64,000 nucleotides of DNA from an uncultured Collinsella sp. (GTDB lineage: Bacteria > Actinomycetota > Coriobacteriia > Coriobacteriales > Coriobacteriaceae), in assembly GCA_900541235.1 (NCBI GenBank), contig UQIW01000014.1, forward strand, positions 10,768 through 74,767, given 5' to 3'. Position 1 is the first letter of the stretch, and each line of letters opens with the position of its first letter. Position numbers and translations under genes: made by a program. Below are positions 48,239-55,640 of this stretch, piece after piece. The notes under the pieces were generated by a model. That model did not search any database. It saw only the letters and a program-made list of their open reading frames with translations, and was not told the origin of the DNA.

Positions 48239-48712
48239 ATGAGTGTTGTTATGGCACGAATCGACAATCGCCTGCTTCACGGCATCATCGTGACGCAGTG
48301 GGCCCCGGTGTCGGGCGCGACCCGAGTCATGGTCATCGACGACAAGGTCGCCGGCGACGAGGTCCTGAAGTCCACTATGAGGATGGCGCGCCCCGCGGGC
48401 ATGGCCGTCTCGATCATCTCCGAGCAGACCGCGCTCAAGAACTTCGCGGCGGGCAAGTACGACCGCGAGAAGGTCTTTGTCATCGCCAAGGAGCCCGAGA
48501 CGATCCTTCACCTGGTCGAGTCGGGCATCGAGCTCCCGTCGCTGATCGTCGGCGGCTCTCTTGTCAAGGAGGGCGGCGTCCAGCTCACCCAGCGCGCCTA
48601 TGCCTCCGCTGAGAACGTCCAGAGCTACAAGGCGCTCATCGCCCGCGGCGTCAAGGTGACGGCACAGTTCGTGCCCGCCGACAAGCCCGTCTCCGTCGCC
48701 GACCTCATCTAA
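48239..48712 (+). CDS. PTS mannose-family IIB component
   Basis: ATG 48239 follows TAGGAGC. The 157-residue protein begins MSVVMARIDNRLLHGIIVTQ, where R-L-L-H-G carries the phosphorylated His14. The rest is the IIB mannose/sorbose fold. It passes phosphate to the sugar during import by the adjacent IIC-IID membrane pair. Confidence 0.92.
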   Translation: MSVVMARIDNRLLHGIIVTQWAPVSGATRVMVIDDKVAGDEVLKSTMRMARPAGMAVSIISEQTALKNFAAGKYDREKVFVIAKEPETILHLVESGIELPSLIVGGSLVKEGGVQLTQRAYASAENVQSYKALIARGVKVTAQFVPADKPVSVADLI

Positions 48713-48721
48713 GGAGGGATC

Positions 48722-49507
48722 ATGGTCAACTTCACTATCCTGCAAGTCGTCCTTTTGACCCTGCTGGCCTTCATCAAGCACGTGGACTACTACGGCATCC
48801 CGATGATCTTCGTCAACTATGCCGTCTTCTGGGGCCTTATCACCGGCGTCGTCATGGGCGACTGGCAGACCGGCCTCGTCATCGGCGGCACCATCCAGCT
48901 CATGCAGCTCGGCGTCGCGGGCTTCGGCGGCTCGTCGATTCCCGACTACGGCACGATGGCCATCATCGCCACCGCCTACGGCGTGACCCTGGGCACGGAC
49001 ACGGGCCTCGCCATCGGCCTGCCGGTCGGCATGCTCGGCATCCAGCTCGACGTCATCGTCAAGATCCTCAACGGCTTCGTCGTCGAGAAGTCCCAGAAGT
49101 TCTGCGACGAGGGCAAGTTCAAGCAGATGAACGCCATCCTGTGGGTCTGCCCCGTGCTCTTCGGCCTGTGCGCCGCCCTGCCCGTCTTTGTCTCCGTGAC
49201 CCTCGGCCAGCCCGCCGTCAACTGGCTCCTCGAGGTTATGCCCCAGTGGTTCCTCTCCGGCCTCACCCTCGCCGGCAAGATGCTCCCGGCCGTCGGCATC
49301 GCGATGCTGCTGCGTTACATGCCCACCGGCAAGTACTTCCAGTACCTGCTCGCCGGCTTCTTCCTCTCGGCCTTCCTGAACGTGCCCATCATCGGCGCCG
49401 CCATCGTCGGCGTTGCCCTCGCGATCGCGTTCTACCAGCGTGCCGAGAGGGACACCGAGCTCGCCGCCCACGCTTCCGCAGACGCCTTCATCGGAGAGGA
49501 TGAGTAA
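48722..49507 (+). CDS. PTS mannose-family IIC component
   Basis: The 261-residue membrane protein has about six to eight helices, a repeated G-G-T-I-Q-L-M-Q-L-G-V motif and the typical N-terminus of ManY-type IIC (ILQVVLLTLLAFIKHVDYYG). It starts 9 bases after IIB and ends beside IID, so the three form one cassette. Substrate specificity cannot be read directly. Confidence 0.92.
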   Translation: MVNFTILQVVLLTLLAFIKHVDYYGIPMIFVNYAVFWGLITGVVMGDWQTGLVIGGTIQLMQLGVAGFGGSSIPDYGTMAIIATAYGVTLGTDTGLAIGLPVGMLGIQLDVIVKILNGFVVEKSQKFCDEGKFKQMNAILWVCPVLFGLCAALPVFVSVTLGQPAVNWLLEVMPQWFLSGLTLAGKMLPAVGIAMLLRYMPTGKYFQYLLAGFFLSAFLNVPIIGAAIVGVALAIAFYQRAERDTELAAHASADAFIGEDE

Positions 49508-49509
49508 CC

Positions 49510-50343
49510 ATGGAAAACGAGAACATCACCGCCGTCGCCGAGGGCAAGCCCTCCGGCTACAAGGTCACCAAGAAGGACCTGCGCAACGCGAACTGGCGCT
49601 GGCTCATGAGCGTGTGCACCTTCAACTACCAGACCCAGCAGGGCGCCTCAGTCGCCTACGCCCTCTCGCCGGTCCTGAGGAAGATCTACACGAACGACGA
49701 GGACTATAAGCAAGCGCTCAACAACCACTTCCGCTACTACAACACCCAGCCTTGGCTCGCTGCCATCATCCTTGGCGCCTGCGTGGCCATGGAGGAACGC
49801 GACGGCCTAGCGGCGGCGGACGCCGTCCAAGACCTGAAGATCGGCACCATGGGACCGCTCGCCGGCGTCGGCGACTCCCTGCTCATGACCATGATCCCGA
49901 CCATCATGGGCTCCATCGCCGCCTACATGGCCATCGAGGGCAACCCCGTGGGAGCCGGCATCTGGTTCGCGCTCATCCTGGCCATCTTCTGGGTCCGCAT
50001 GCACGCCCTCGAGTTCGGCTACAAGCAGGGCGTGAAGCTCGTCACCGACTTCAGCGAGAAGCTTCCCAACCTCACTGCCGCCGCCTCCGTGCTCGGCCTC
50101 ACCGTGGTCGGCTGCCTCATCGCCTCGGTCATCGGCGTCACCTGCCCGATTAGCTTCAGCTTCGGCGACGTCTCGATGGAGATTCAGCCGCTGCTCGACA
50201 AGATCCTGCCTGCCGTGATCCCCGCTGCCATCACGGGAAGCGCGTATTACCTTCTTACCAAGAAGAACGCGAGCATGACGGCCCTCATCCTCGTGGTGAT
50301 TGTCCTCGCGATGGTCGCCTCCGCCGCCGGCATCCTCGCCTAG
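49510..50343 (+). CDS. PTS mannose-family IID component
   Basis: The 277-residue protein has the IID marks: a soluble N-terminus with KVTKKDLRNANWRWLMS, then FNYQTQQGASVAYALSPVLR, and membrane helices at the end. The phrase 'G-D-S-L-L-M-T-M-I-P-T-I' (loop) is conserved in ManZ proteins. It begins two bases after IIC and completes the translocator. Confidence 0.92.
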   Translation: MENENITAVAEGKPSGYKVTKKDLRNANWRWLMSVCTFNYQTQQGASVAYALSPVLRKIYTNDEDYKQALNNHFRYYNTQPWLAAIILGACVAMEERDGLAAADAVQDLKIGTMGPLAGVGDSLLMTMIPTIMGSIAAYMAIEGNPVGAGIWFALILAIFWVRMHALEFGYKQGVKLVTDFSEKLPNLTAAASVLGLTVVGCLIASVIGVTCPISFSFGDVSMEIQPLLDKILPAVIPAAITGSAYYLLTKKNASMTALILVVIVLAMVASAAGILA

Positions 50344-50369
50344 CTTCGACCCAAGAGATTGGTGAATCA

Positions 50370-50768
50370 ATGAGAAAGATAGTTGTGGCGAGCCATTCCC
50401 TTCTCGCCCAGGGCTTCAAGGACACCCTCGAGTTTCTTACGGGTAAGAGCGACGCCGTCAACGCCGTGTGCGCCTACGTGAACGACAACGGCGAGGGGCT
50501 CGACGCGGCGGTCGAGGCGGCTCTTTCGGGCACTGACGAGGTCGTCGTCCTCACCGACGCGCTCGGCGGCAGCGTGAACCAGCGCTTCTCCCGCTTCGCC
50601 TCCGACCGGATCCACGTGATCGCGGGTGTCAACCTCCCGCTCGCCATGACGGTCGCGCTCGCGCGCCCCGACGAGAAACTCGACTTCGACGCCCTCGTCG
50701 ACGAGGCGCGCCAGCAGATCGTCTACGTGAACGGTGCCAGTTCCGCCGAGTGCGAAGACGACGAATAG
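50370..50768 (+). CDS. PTS mannose-family IIA component
   Basis: The 132-residue protein begins MRKIVVASHSLLAQGFKDTL, with His9 as phosphorylation site and the GA-like LAQG pattern. The T-D-A-L-G-G-S-V-N-Q-R-F stretch is conserved in the IIA fold. It follows IID by 26 bases. Confidence 0.9.
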   Translation: MRKIVVASHSLLAQGFKDTLEFLTGKSDAVNAVCAYVNDNGEGLDAAVEAALSGTDEVVVLTDALGGSVNQRFSRFASDRIHVIAGVNLPLAMTVALARPDEKLDFDALVDEARQQIVYVNGASSAECEDDE

Positions 50769-50780
50769 AGGAGGTCGACG

Positions 50781-51905
50781 ATGAGAGAGTTCCTTAAGGA
50801 CGTGTGGATGCACGGCGGTGAGGAAAGCCGCGCCATCACCCCCGAGAACATCACGGGCGAGAAGGGCCGTGCCGCCATGTCGGCCAGCCACCTCGGCGTC
50901 GGCCGCAAGGGCTCGTGCTGCGTGCCCCTTGAGTCCGGCGAGACCATCACGCTCGCGGACATCGAGGGCCCCGGCATCATCCGCCACATCTGGATGACCG
51001 TCCCCGACAAGACCGCCGCCGGCAGCTTCGTCATGCGCGACCTCGTGCTGCGCTTCTACTGGGACGACGAGGAGACCCCCTCGGTCGAGTGCCCTGTCGG
51101 CGACTTCTTCTGCAACGGCTTCGGTGAGCGCGCCATCGTCAACTCGATGCCCATCTGCGTGAACCCGACGGGCGGCATGAACTGCTACTTCGAGATGCCT
51201 TTCAGGAAGCACGCCAAAGTCACGCTTACGAGCGAGCACCCCGGGTTCATTAAGTACATCTTCTACACGTTCAACTACGCGCTCACCGACGTGCCGGACG
51301 ACGCCATGTACTTCCACGCCCGTTTTAACCGCGAGCGCAGCACCCGCAGGGGCGTCGACTACACCGTGCTCGACGGCGTGCGCGGTAAGGGCTACTACGT
51401 CGGCACCTACATGGCCCTGTGCGCCCTGGAGCGCTATTGGTGGGGCGAGGGCGAGATGAAGTTCTTCCTCGACGGCGACGAGGAGTTCCCCACGGTCACC
51501 TCGACGGGAGCCGAGGACTACTTCGGCGGTGCCTGGGCCTTCCTCGACAGGCCGCCCCACGCGCTGCCCGAGGCGCAGTGCTTCAACACGCTGTTCGCCG
51601 GCTACCCGTACCGCTCGACGCGCGACGCCACGCGCGACCGCTTCAGCGCGGGCAAGTCGAACCCGAACCCGATGCTCGCGACCAACGACGACGCGCTGCC
51701 CAGGCACGGCCTCTACAGGTGGCACCTTCCCGACCCGATCTCGTTCAAGGAGGACCTGCGCGTGACGTTCCAGGACCTCGGCAACGACGACATCAAGCTC
51801 TACGAGCGCGAGGACGACATCTCCACCGTCGCCTACTGGTACCAAAGCGAGCCGCACGCCGTGCTCGCCCCGTTTGCCGCAAGGCAGGACCGCGTGCCCA
51901 GGTAG
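50781..51905 (+). CDS. GH172 (DUF2961) glycosidase
   Basis: The 374-residue protein is soluble, no signal peptide, and contains DUF2961 motifs: ADIEGPGIIRHIWMTVPD, the D-L-V-L-R-F-Y-W-D family strand, G-D-F-F-C-N-G-F-G, N-P-T-G-G-M-N-C-Y-F-E-M-P-F, and S-T-G-A-E-D-Y-F-G-G-A-W-A-F. GH172 enzymes act on difructose dianhydrides or alpha-D-arabinofuranosides. Placed between a PTS and a fructokinase-like ROK gene, it probably splits an imported (phosphorylated) furanosyl saccharide in the cytoplasm. Specificity not proven. Confidence 0.82.
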   Translation: MREFLKDVWMHGGEESRAITPENITGEKGRAAMSASHLGVGRKGSCCVPLESGETITLADIEGPGIIRHIWMTVPDKTAAGSFVMRDLVLRFYWDDEETPSVECPVGDFFCNGFGERAIVNSMPICVNPTGGMNCYFEMPFRKHAKVTLTSEHPGFIKYIFYTFNYALTDVPDDAMYFHARFNRERSTRRGVDYTVLDGVRGKGYYVGTYMALCALERYWWGEGEMKFFLDGDEEFPTVTSTGAEDYFGGAWAFLDRPPHALPEAQCFNTLFAGYPYRSTRDATRDRFSAGKSNPNPMLATNDDALPRHGLYRWHLPDPISFKEDLRVTFQDLGNDDIKLYEREDDISTVAYWYQSEPHAVLAPFAARQDRVPR

Positions 51906-51932
51906 GGTCGCCTCGAAACAAGCCAACGTTAT

Positions 51933-51968
51933 GGGCGCCCGCGGTTGACCATGACTGCGGGCGTCCCT
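51933..51968 (+). promoter_or_regulatory. Intercistronic hairpin before the ROK gene
   Basis: GGGCGCCCGC pairs with GCGGGCG-T-CCC (one bulge) across a 14-base loop, followed by TTT. It may reduce read-through into the ROK gene or protect the upstream transcript end. AGGAGG of the ROK gene follows directly. Confidence 0.45.
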
Positions 51969-51984
51969 TTGTAAGGAGGATCAC

Positions 51985-52869
51985 ATGAGCGAAAAGCAAA
52001 TGAGGCTCGGCGCCCTCGAGGCCGGCGGGACCAAGATGGTCTGTGCCGTGGTGTCCGGCGACGGCGAGGTCCTCGACCGTATGGAGACCCCGACGCTTAC
52101 GCCCGCCGAGACCGTCCCGCAGATGATCGAGTGGTTCACCGCCCGCGATGTGGACGCGTTGGGCATCGGCGCCTTCGGCCCGACCTGCGTCGACCCCAAC
52201 GACGAGCGCTACGGCTCCATCCTCCAGACGCCCAAGCTCGCGTGGCGAGGCCATGGTCTTCGCGCCGCGTTCGCCGACGCCCTCGGGATTCCGGTGGCCT
52301 ACGACACGGACGTGAACGTTGCCTGCCTCGGCGAAGTGGTCTACGGCTGCTGCAAGGGGCTCGAGGACGCCGTCTACGTGACCATCGGCACCGGCGTGGG
52401 CGCGGGCGTCATGTGCGCGGGCAGGCTCCTTCACGGCATGCTGCACCCCGAGGCCGGCCACATGCTGGTAAGGACCCTTCCCACCGAGGAGGGACGCTGC
52501 GTCTGCCCGAGCCACGCGAGCTGTCTCGAGGGCCTCGCCTCCGGCCCCGCCATTGCCGCGCGCTGGGGAAAGCCCGCGGCCGAGCTCGCGGACAACGATG
52601 AGGCGTGGGCGCTCGAGGGGGATTATCTGGGGCAGATGTGCGCGAACCTCGTGCTCATGTACTCGCCTCGCCGCATCGTCCTCGGCGGCGGCGTGATGCA
52701 CCAGGAACAGCTCTACGGCATCGTCCGCAAGAAAACCCTCGAATATCTGGGTGGCTACATCCAGACCGCCGAGCTTAAGGACATGGAGCGCTACATCTGC
52801 GCCCCGGGCTGCGGCGGCGACCAAGGAATCCTCGGCGCGGCCGAGCTGGCAAGAAGGGCGCTCGCGTAA
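51985..52869 (+). CDS. ROK family sugar kinase, fructokinase-like
   Basis: The 294-residue protein opens RLGALEAGGTKMVCAVVSGD, the E-A-G-G-T-K-M opening of ROK fructokinases, and has D-T-D-V-N-V-A-C-L-G-E, G-T-G-V-G-A-G-V, H-P-E-A-G-H, and the Zn cluster C-V-C-P-S-H-A-S-C-L-E-G typical of this class. It phosphorylates a free sugar, most likely fructose released by the GH172 enzyme. It is the last gene of the operon. Confidence 0.85.
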   Translation: MSEKQMRLGALEAGGTKMVCAVVSGDGEVLDRMETPTLTPAETVPQMIEWFTARDVDALGIGAFGPTCVDPNDERYGSILQTPKLAWRGHGLRAAFADALGIPVAYDTDVNVACLGEVVYGCCKGLEDAVYVTIGTGVGAGVMCAGRLLHGMLHPEAGHMLVRTLPTEEGRCVCPSHASCLEGLASGPAIAARWGKPAAELADNDEAWALEGDYLGQMCANLVLMYSPRRIVLGGGVMHQEQLYGIVRKKTLEYLGGYIQTAELKDMERYICAPGCGGDQGILGAAELARRALA

Positions 52870-52901
52870 CTTGCGCTCTCTCCGCCATACAACGCGTTAA
52901 G

Positions 52902-52953
52902 AAAAGACGAGCGCTTCTTGCCAATTGAGCGGCAAGAAGTGCCCGTCTTTTGC
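52902..52953. terminator. Long bidirectional terminator
   Basis: AAAAGACG plus GCGCTTCTTGCC pairs with GGCAAGAAGTGC plus CGTCTTTT around an 8-base loop; ends are A- and T-rich on the two sides. It ends both the sugar operon and the oppositely oriented methyltransferase genes. Confidence 0.85.
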
Positions 52954-52964
52954 ATTTTTGTCTC

Positions 52965-53795
52965 TCAAAATCTTATTTTCACGATTTGCATTTTCATCCC
53001 GTTGTCACCGACCCTTGCGAGAAACCGGAAAAAGCCGCTGACAGAAGGGTCCCTCAAATCGTTGTAGCCCAGCATATAGCCGCGACTTGTGACCTGCAGA
53101 CGGCTGTCCCACGTGCCGATTTCCTTGGCGGCATCCGAAACCGCAAAATATGCCCCTACATCCTTGATTTTTGCAGTCTTAAGCCATGTTTTTGCGATCA
53201 TCTTTACTGCCGTCCGATTGGCAGCATCAAAGACCAGCACACCGCCGGGGAAAGCGTCTGCCATCCCCCGTACCAGTTCCCGGACCTGCTGGGTCAGAAA
53301 GTAATAGAACACCCCGGAGGCAAAGAACACCGCCCCGCCGGAGGCATCGATTTTGCTAAACCATGCGGTGTCTTTCAGGTCGCAGGGGATATTATGTTCT
53401 CGATCCCCGGCGGGCAGTAGCTGCTGCCGCAAGGCAATCACATCCGGGAAGTCCAGATTGTAGATCTTGCATCTACCGTTGTCGCAGGTTCTGCCGGTGT
53501 TGTCCAGCCCGCAGCCCAGATTGATCACCGCCGCATTGGGGTGGCCTTTCAGGTAATCCCGCACCTCGAAAGCAAGATCGCCCTGCCGTGTGGCCACCTC
53601 CAGCGCACCAAAGCGCTGCATCAGGCTGCGGGAGTTTTTCTCTGCCTCTGAAAAGTCGTAGTCGATTTGGTCGAGCAGACGAACCGCTGTTTCATCCCTA
53701 TAAAGGTTCGGGTACAGCTCCGTACACAGCTTCCGGGAATACAGCGGGAGGATCAGCGTCTCCTGAACGGTGTTTTTCTCAATTTTACATTTCAT
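52965..53795 (-). CDS. LCMT/TcmP-like SAM-dependent methyltransferase
   Basis: The 276-residue protein from ATG 53795 has the leucine-carboxyl-methyltransferase-like layout: VINLGCGLDNTGRTCDNG (SAM loop), YNLDFPDVIALRQQLLP, then F-F-A-S-G-V-F-Y-Y-F and a C-terminal substrate part. The related family modifies O-groups of polyketides and other small acids. The gene is clearly lower in GC than both sides and resembles Clostridia genes, so it is likely transferred. Confidence 0.75.
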   Translation of the reverse strand: MKCKIEKNTVQETLILPLYSRKLCTELYPNLYRDETAVRLLDQIDYDFSEAEKNSRSLMQRFGALEVATRQGDLAFEVRDYLKGHPNAAVINLGCGLDNTGRTCDNGRCKIYNLDFPDVIALRQQLLPAGDREHNIPCDLKDTAWFSKIDASGGAVFFASGVFYYFLTQQVRELVRGMADAFPGGVLVFDAANRTAVKMIAKTWLKTAKIKDVGAYFAVSDAAKEIGTWDSRLQVTSRGYMLGYNDLRDPSVSGFFRFLARVGDNGMKMQIVKIRF

Positions 53796-53806
53796 AGGTT
53801 TCTTCC

Positions 53807-54228
53807 TCAGTGAATAAAAATTGTCACAATTGCCGCCAGCACAGCCGCTATGACCGTCATGCCTATCGCCATGTGCAGGATGGATGCAAAAATGCCCGCA
53901 TGGCGTCCTCAAACGCCATATCCGCCACACTGCCTTGCAGAACGGCGCAACGCCCCTCCTGAATTGCAATTCGGTTGAGCTTTCTAGTCTTCTCCACGCT
54001 GACGGGTGAATAGTCGATGCCCTTGACGACGCCATGCGGGCATTTTTTCAGCAGCCGTTTTATGTTCGTCCCGCCGCCGCAGCCGCAATCCAGCACCTTG
54101 GCATTTGGCGCAAGTCGTAGAAATCGAAGTCCCCACCGCGCCACAGGGCTGTGGCCCAGATTCATCATGGCAACCATAAGTTTTCCGCCGAGGCCCACGG
54201 GCTTGCGGGTGTTTTCAAAGAACGACAT
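53807..54228 (-). pseudogene. Truncated class I methyltransferase with a membrane-helix tail
   Basis: From ATG 54228 the frame (MSFFENTRKPVGLGGKLMVA) carries V-L-D-C-G-C-G-G-G-T-N and G-I-D-Y-S, the SAM-binding motifs, but ends at 53863 after 121 residues, half of normal length. Another minus-strand frame beyond it, to 53807, encodes a short hydrophobic helix (HMAIGMTVIAAVLAAIVTIF). The product likely lacks the C-terminal half, so it is a decayed gene. Confidence 0.75.
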
Positions 54229-54844
54229 CTGGTCCCTCCGATTTCGTGCATTCCGCATAGGTCAACGGGAACGAAGCCTTCAGCACCGCGCTTTTCTGCA
54301 CCGCCCAGCCGTTTTGACGCAGGAAACACAGGTATTCCTCGCTTGTCCACCTGCTGTGGAGGGGGAATCCTGCCATACTCATGAAAAAGGCTTTTACCTT
54401 GCCGGAAACCGAGTTTCCCGCGTGGGTGAAGGTTGGCGCGATGAGCACGCCGTCGTCCTTCAGCACCCGCCTGATTTCTTGCAGGGCCTTTTCTGGATGC
54501 GGCACTATGTGAAGCGCGTTGGACGCGATCACCACTTCGAAGGACTTCTGTGCATAGGGCAGGCGGAACATATCTTGTACGGAAAAGTGCAGCTTTGCGG
54601 ATTGATTGTCCCGCTTTGCTTCAAGGATCATCTGTGCAGAAGCGTCTGTAGCCTCGATGTGTGCCGCCGCATTCACGATGCTCTTTGCGATAAGCTCCGT
54701 GCCGGTGGCAACCTCCAGTACGGTTTTTGCTTTCACTACCGGCCTGATCAGTCCATACATCTTCTCATACGCCGCCCGGTCCTTTCGCATGAAACGGTCG
54801 TACCGACCGGCATTCTTGTCCCAGAAGCCCTTGCGTTCGTGCAT
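54215..54844 (-). CDS. Class I SAM-dependent methyltransferase
   Basis: ATG 54844 starts MHERKGFWDKNAGRYDRFMR, giving a 209-residue UbiE/Methyltransf_11-like enzyme. It has V-L-E-V-A-T-G-T-E-L (motif I; usual G-x-G partly replaced), I-E-A-T-D-A-S, F-E-V-V-I-A-S-N-A-L-H-I-V and L-K-D-D-G-V-L-I-A-P. It leads the lower-GC cluster, and its end overlaps the truncated gene. Substrate unknown. Confidence 0.8.
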   Translation of the reverse strand: MHERKGFWDKNAGRYDRFMRKDRAAYEKMYGLIRPVVKAKTVLEVATGTELIAKSIVNAAAHIEATDASAQMILEAKRDNQSAKLHFSVQDMFRLPYAQKSFEVVIASNALHIVPHPEKALQEIRRVLKDDGVLIAPTFTHAGNSVSGKVKAFFMSMAGFPLHSRWTSEEYLCFLRQNGWAVQKSAVLKASFPLTYAECTKSEGPDVVL

Positions 54845-54860
54845 TGCTATCGCCCCCAAA

Positions 54861-54880
54861 TAGTTAGATACATCTAACTA
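54861..54880. promoter_or_regulatory. Palindromic operator candidate of the methyltransferase cluster
   Basis: TAGTTAGAT at 54861-54869 and ATCTAACTA at 54872-54880 form a 20-bp palindrome with a two-base centre, just upstream of the leftward methyltransferase start. It resembles TetR-family operators. No TetR gene is in the window, so a regulator elsewhere, or one lost in transfer, is implied. Confidence 0.65.
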
Positions 54881-55103
54881 TAACACACGAATCATGCAGT
54901 AAGTCCTTGTGTCCGTTCATGAGAGGCTCGGAGTGAAACGGAATGTTGGGGAGATCGCCCCTGGCAAGCTTGGCCTCATAGTCCGTGACCGCCTCGGCGA
55001 TGCTGTCTTCCTGGTCGTGAAAGACGAGTGTGAGCAGGTAGTAGCGAGCCTTGCCCCCGCGATCACCGCTCTCGTCGACGAAGGTGCTGAGCTCCTTGGC
55101 CAA
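54864..55103 (-). pseudogene. N-terminal fragment of a DUF3800 protein
   Basis: The frame starts MAKELSTFVDESGDRGGKAR and continues through YYLLTLVFHDQEDSIAEAV to F-H-S-E-P-L-M-N-G-H, the N-terminal signature of DUF3800 (F-x-D-E-S-G). After G-H-K-D it ends in unrelated codons at 54864. A complete protein would be about 240 residues. The C-terminal end of such a gene lies at 44.9-45.06 kb, same strand and correct order. Confidence 0.8.
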
Positions 55104-55125
55104 TGGGGATTCCTAATGGAATGGA

Positions 55126-55153
55126 TAAAAAATAGCCGGGGGACTCCCCCGGC
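55126..55153 (-). terminator. Rho-independent terminator (minus strand)
   Basis: GCCGGGGG at 55135-55142 pairs with CCCCCGGC at 55146-55153; on the minus strand the stem is followed by TATTTTTTAT. It lies upstream of the DUF3800 fragment start, so it would stop transcripts coming from the right. Confidence 0.75.
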
Positions 55154-55640
55154 ACTTGGGGGTAACTCAATGAGCCACCAACAGCCTTATAGCATGCGCT
55201 GACGGTAAGTGCAAGGGGGGGGCGAGCCGGTACATGGCGTCGCGGCTGATGCGCAGCATCGCTCACGCCTCGTCGGCGCCGAATATCGCGTTGGTCGATG
55301 CGATGAGCCTCACCTGGCTCCTGCTAATGCTCTTGGTCATGGTCGTCCTCGAGCTCCTTTCGTCTCGAGGCTCCCTCGCGTGCCCGGCCGCGGGCGGCTC
55401 CCGGGGCGGTCGCGGCCGTCATTTGCGACGTGCTTGAAGCGGAGGCATCCAATCAGGCCGGCCATGCGTCCTGGGTCGCCAACATCCGTGCGGCGGTGGA
55501 CGAGATGACGACTCGCATCGCCGACATGCTCATGCGCATGGGCGGCGACTAGACAGGGCGATCCCTGCAACGGGCATTATTATCCGGGAAGCGTTTGATT
55601 GCGAGGCACGCCGGTGTGAGGGCCTGAGTCATCAGGCCCC
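55154..55640 (+). other. Gene-poor stretch with a possible decayed small gene
   Basis: Two overlapping plus-strand frames look protein-like: at 55234 (MASRLMRSIAHASSAPNIAL, with a membrane helix LLLMLLVMVV) and a later frame ending at 55551 with ICDVLEAEASNQAGHASWVA. They are out of frame with each other, so together they may be a broken small membrane gene. No family is recognised. A run of seven G near 55213 is at the start. Confidence 0.3.

Noticed and set aside
47774..49471. A 565-codon minus-strand frame opposite the PTS genes
   Set aside because: It is antisense to the LevR-like and PTS genes and rich in Asp/His/Gly/Ala like other shadows. No ribosome site or motif.
50367..51926. A 519-codon minus-strand frame opposite IIA and GH172
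   Set aside because: Shadow of high-GC coding sequence, with composition typical of antisense frames.
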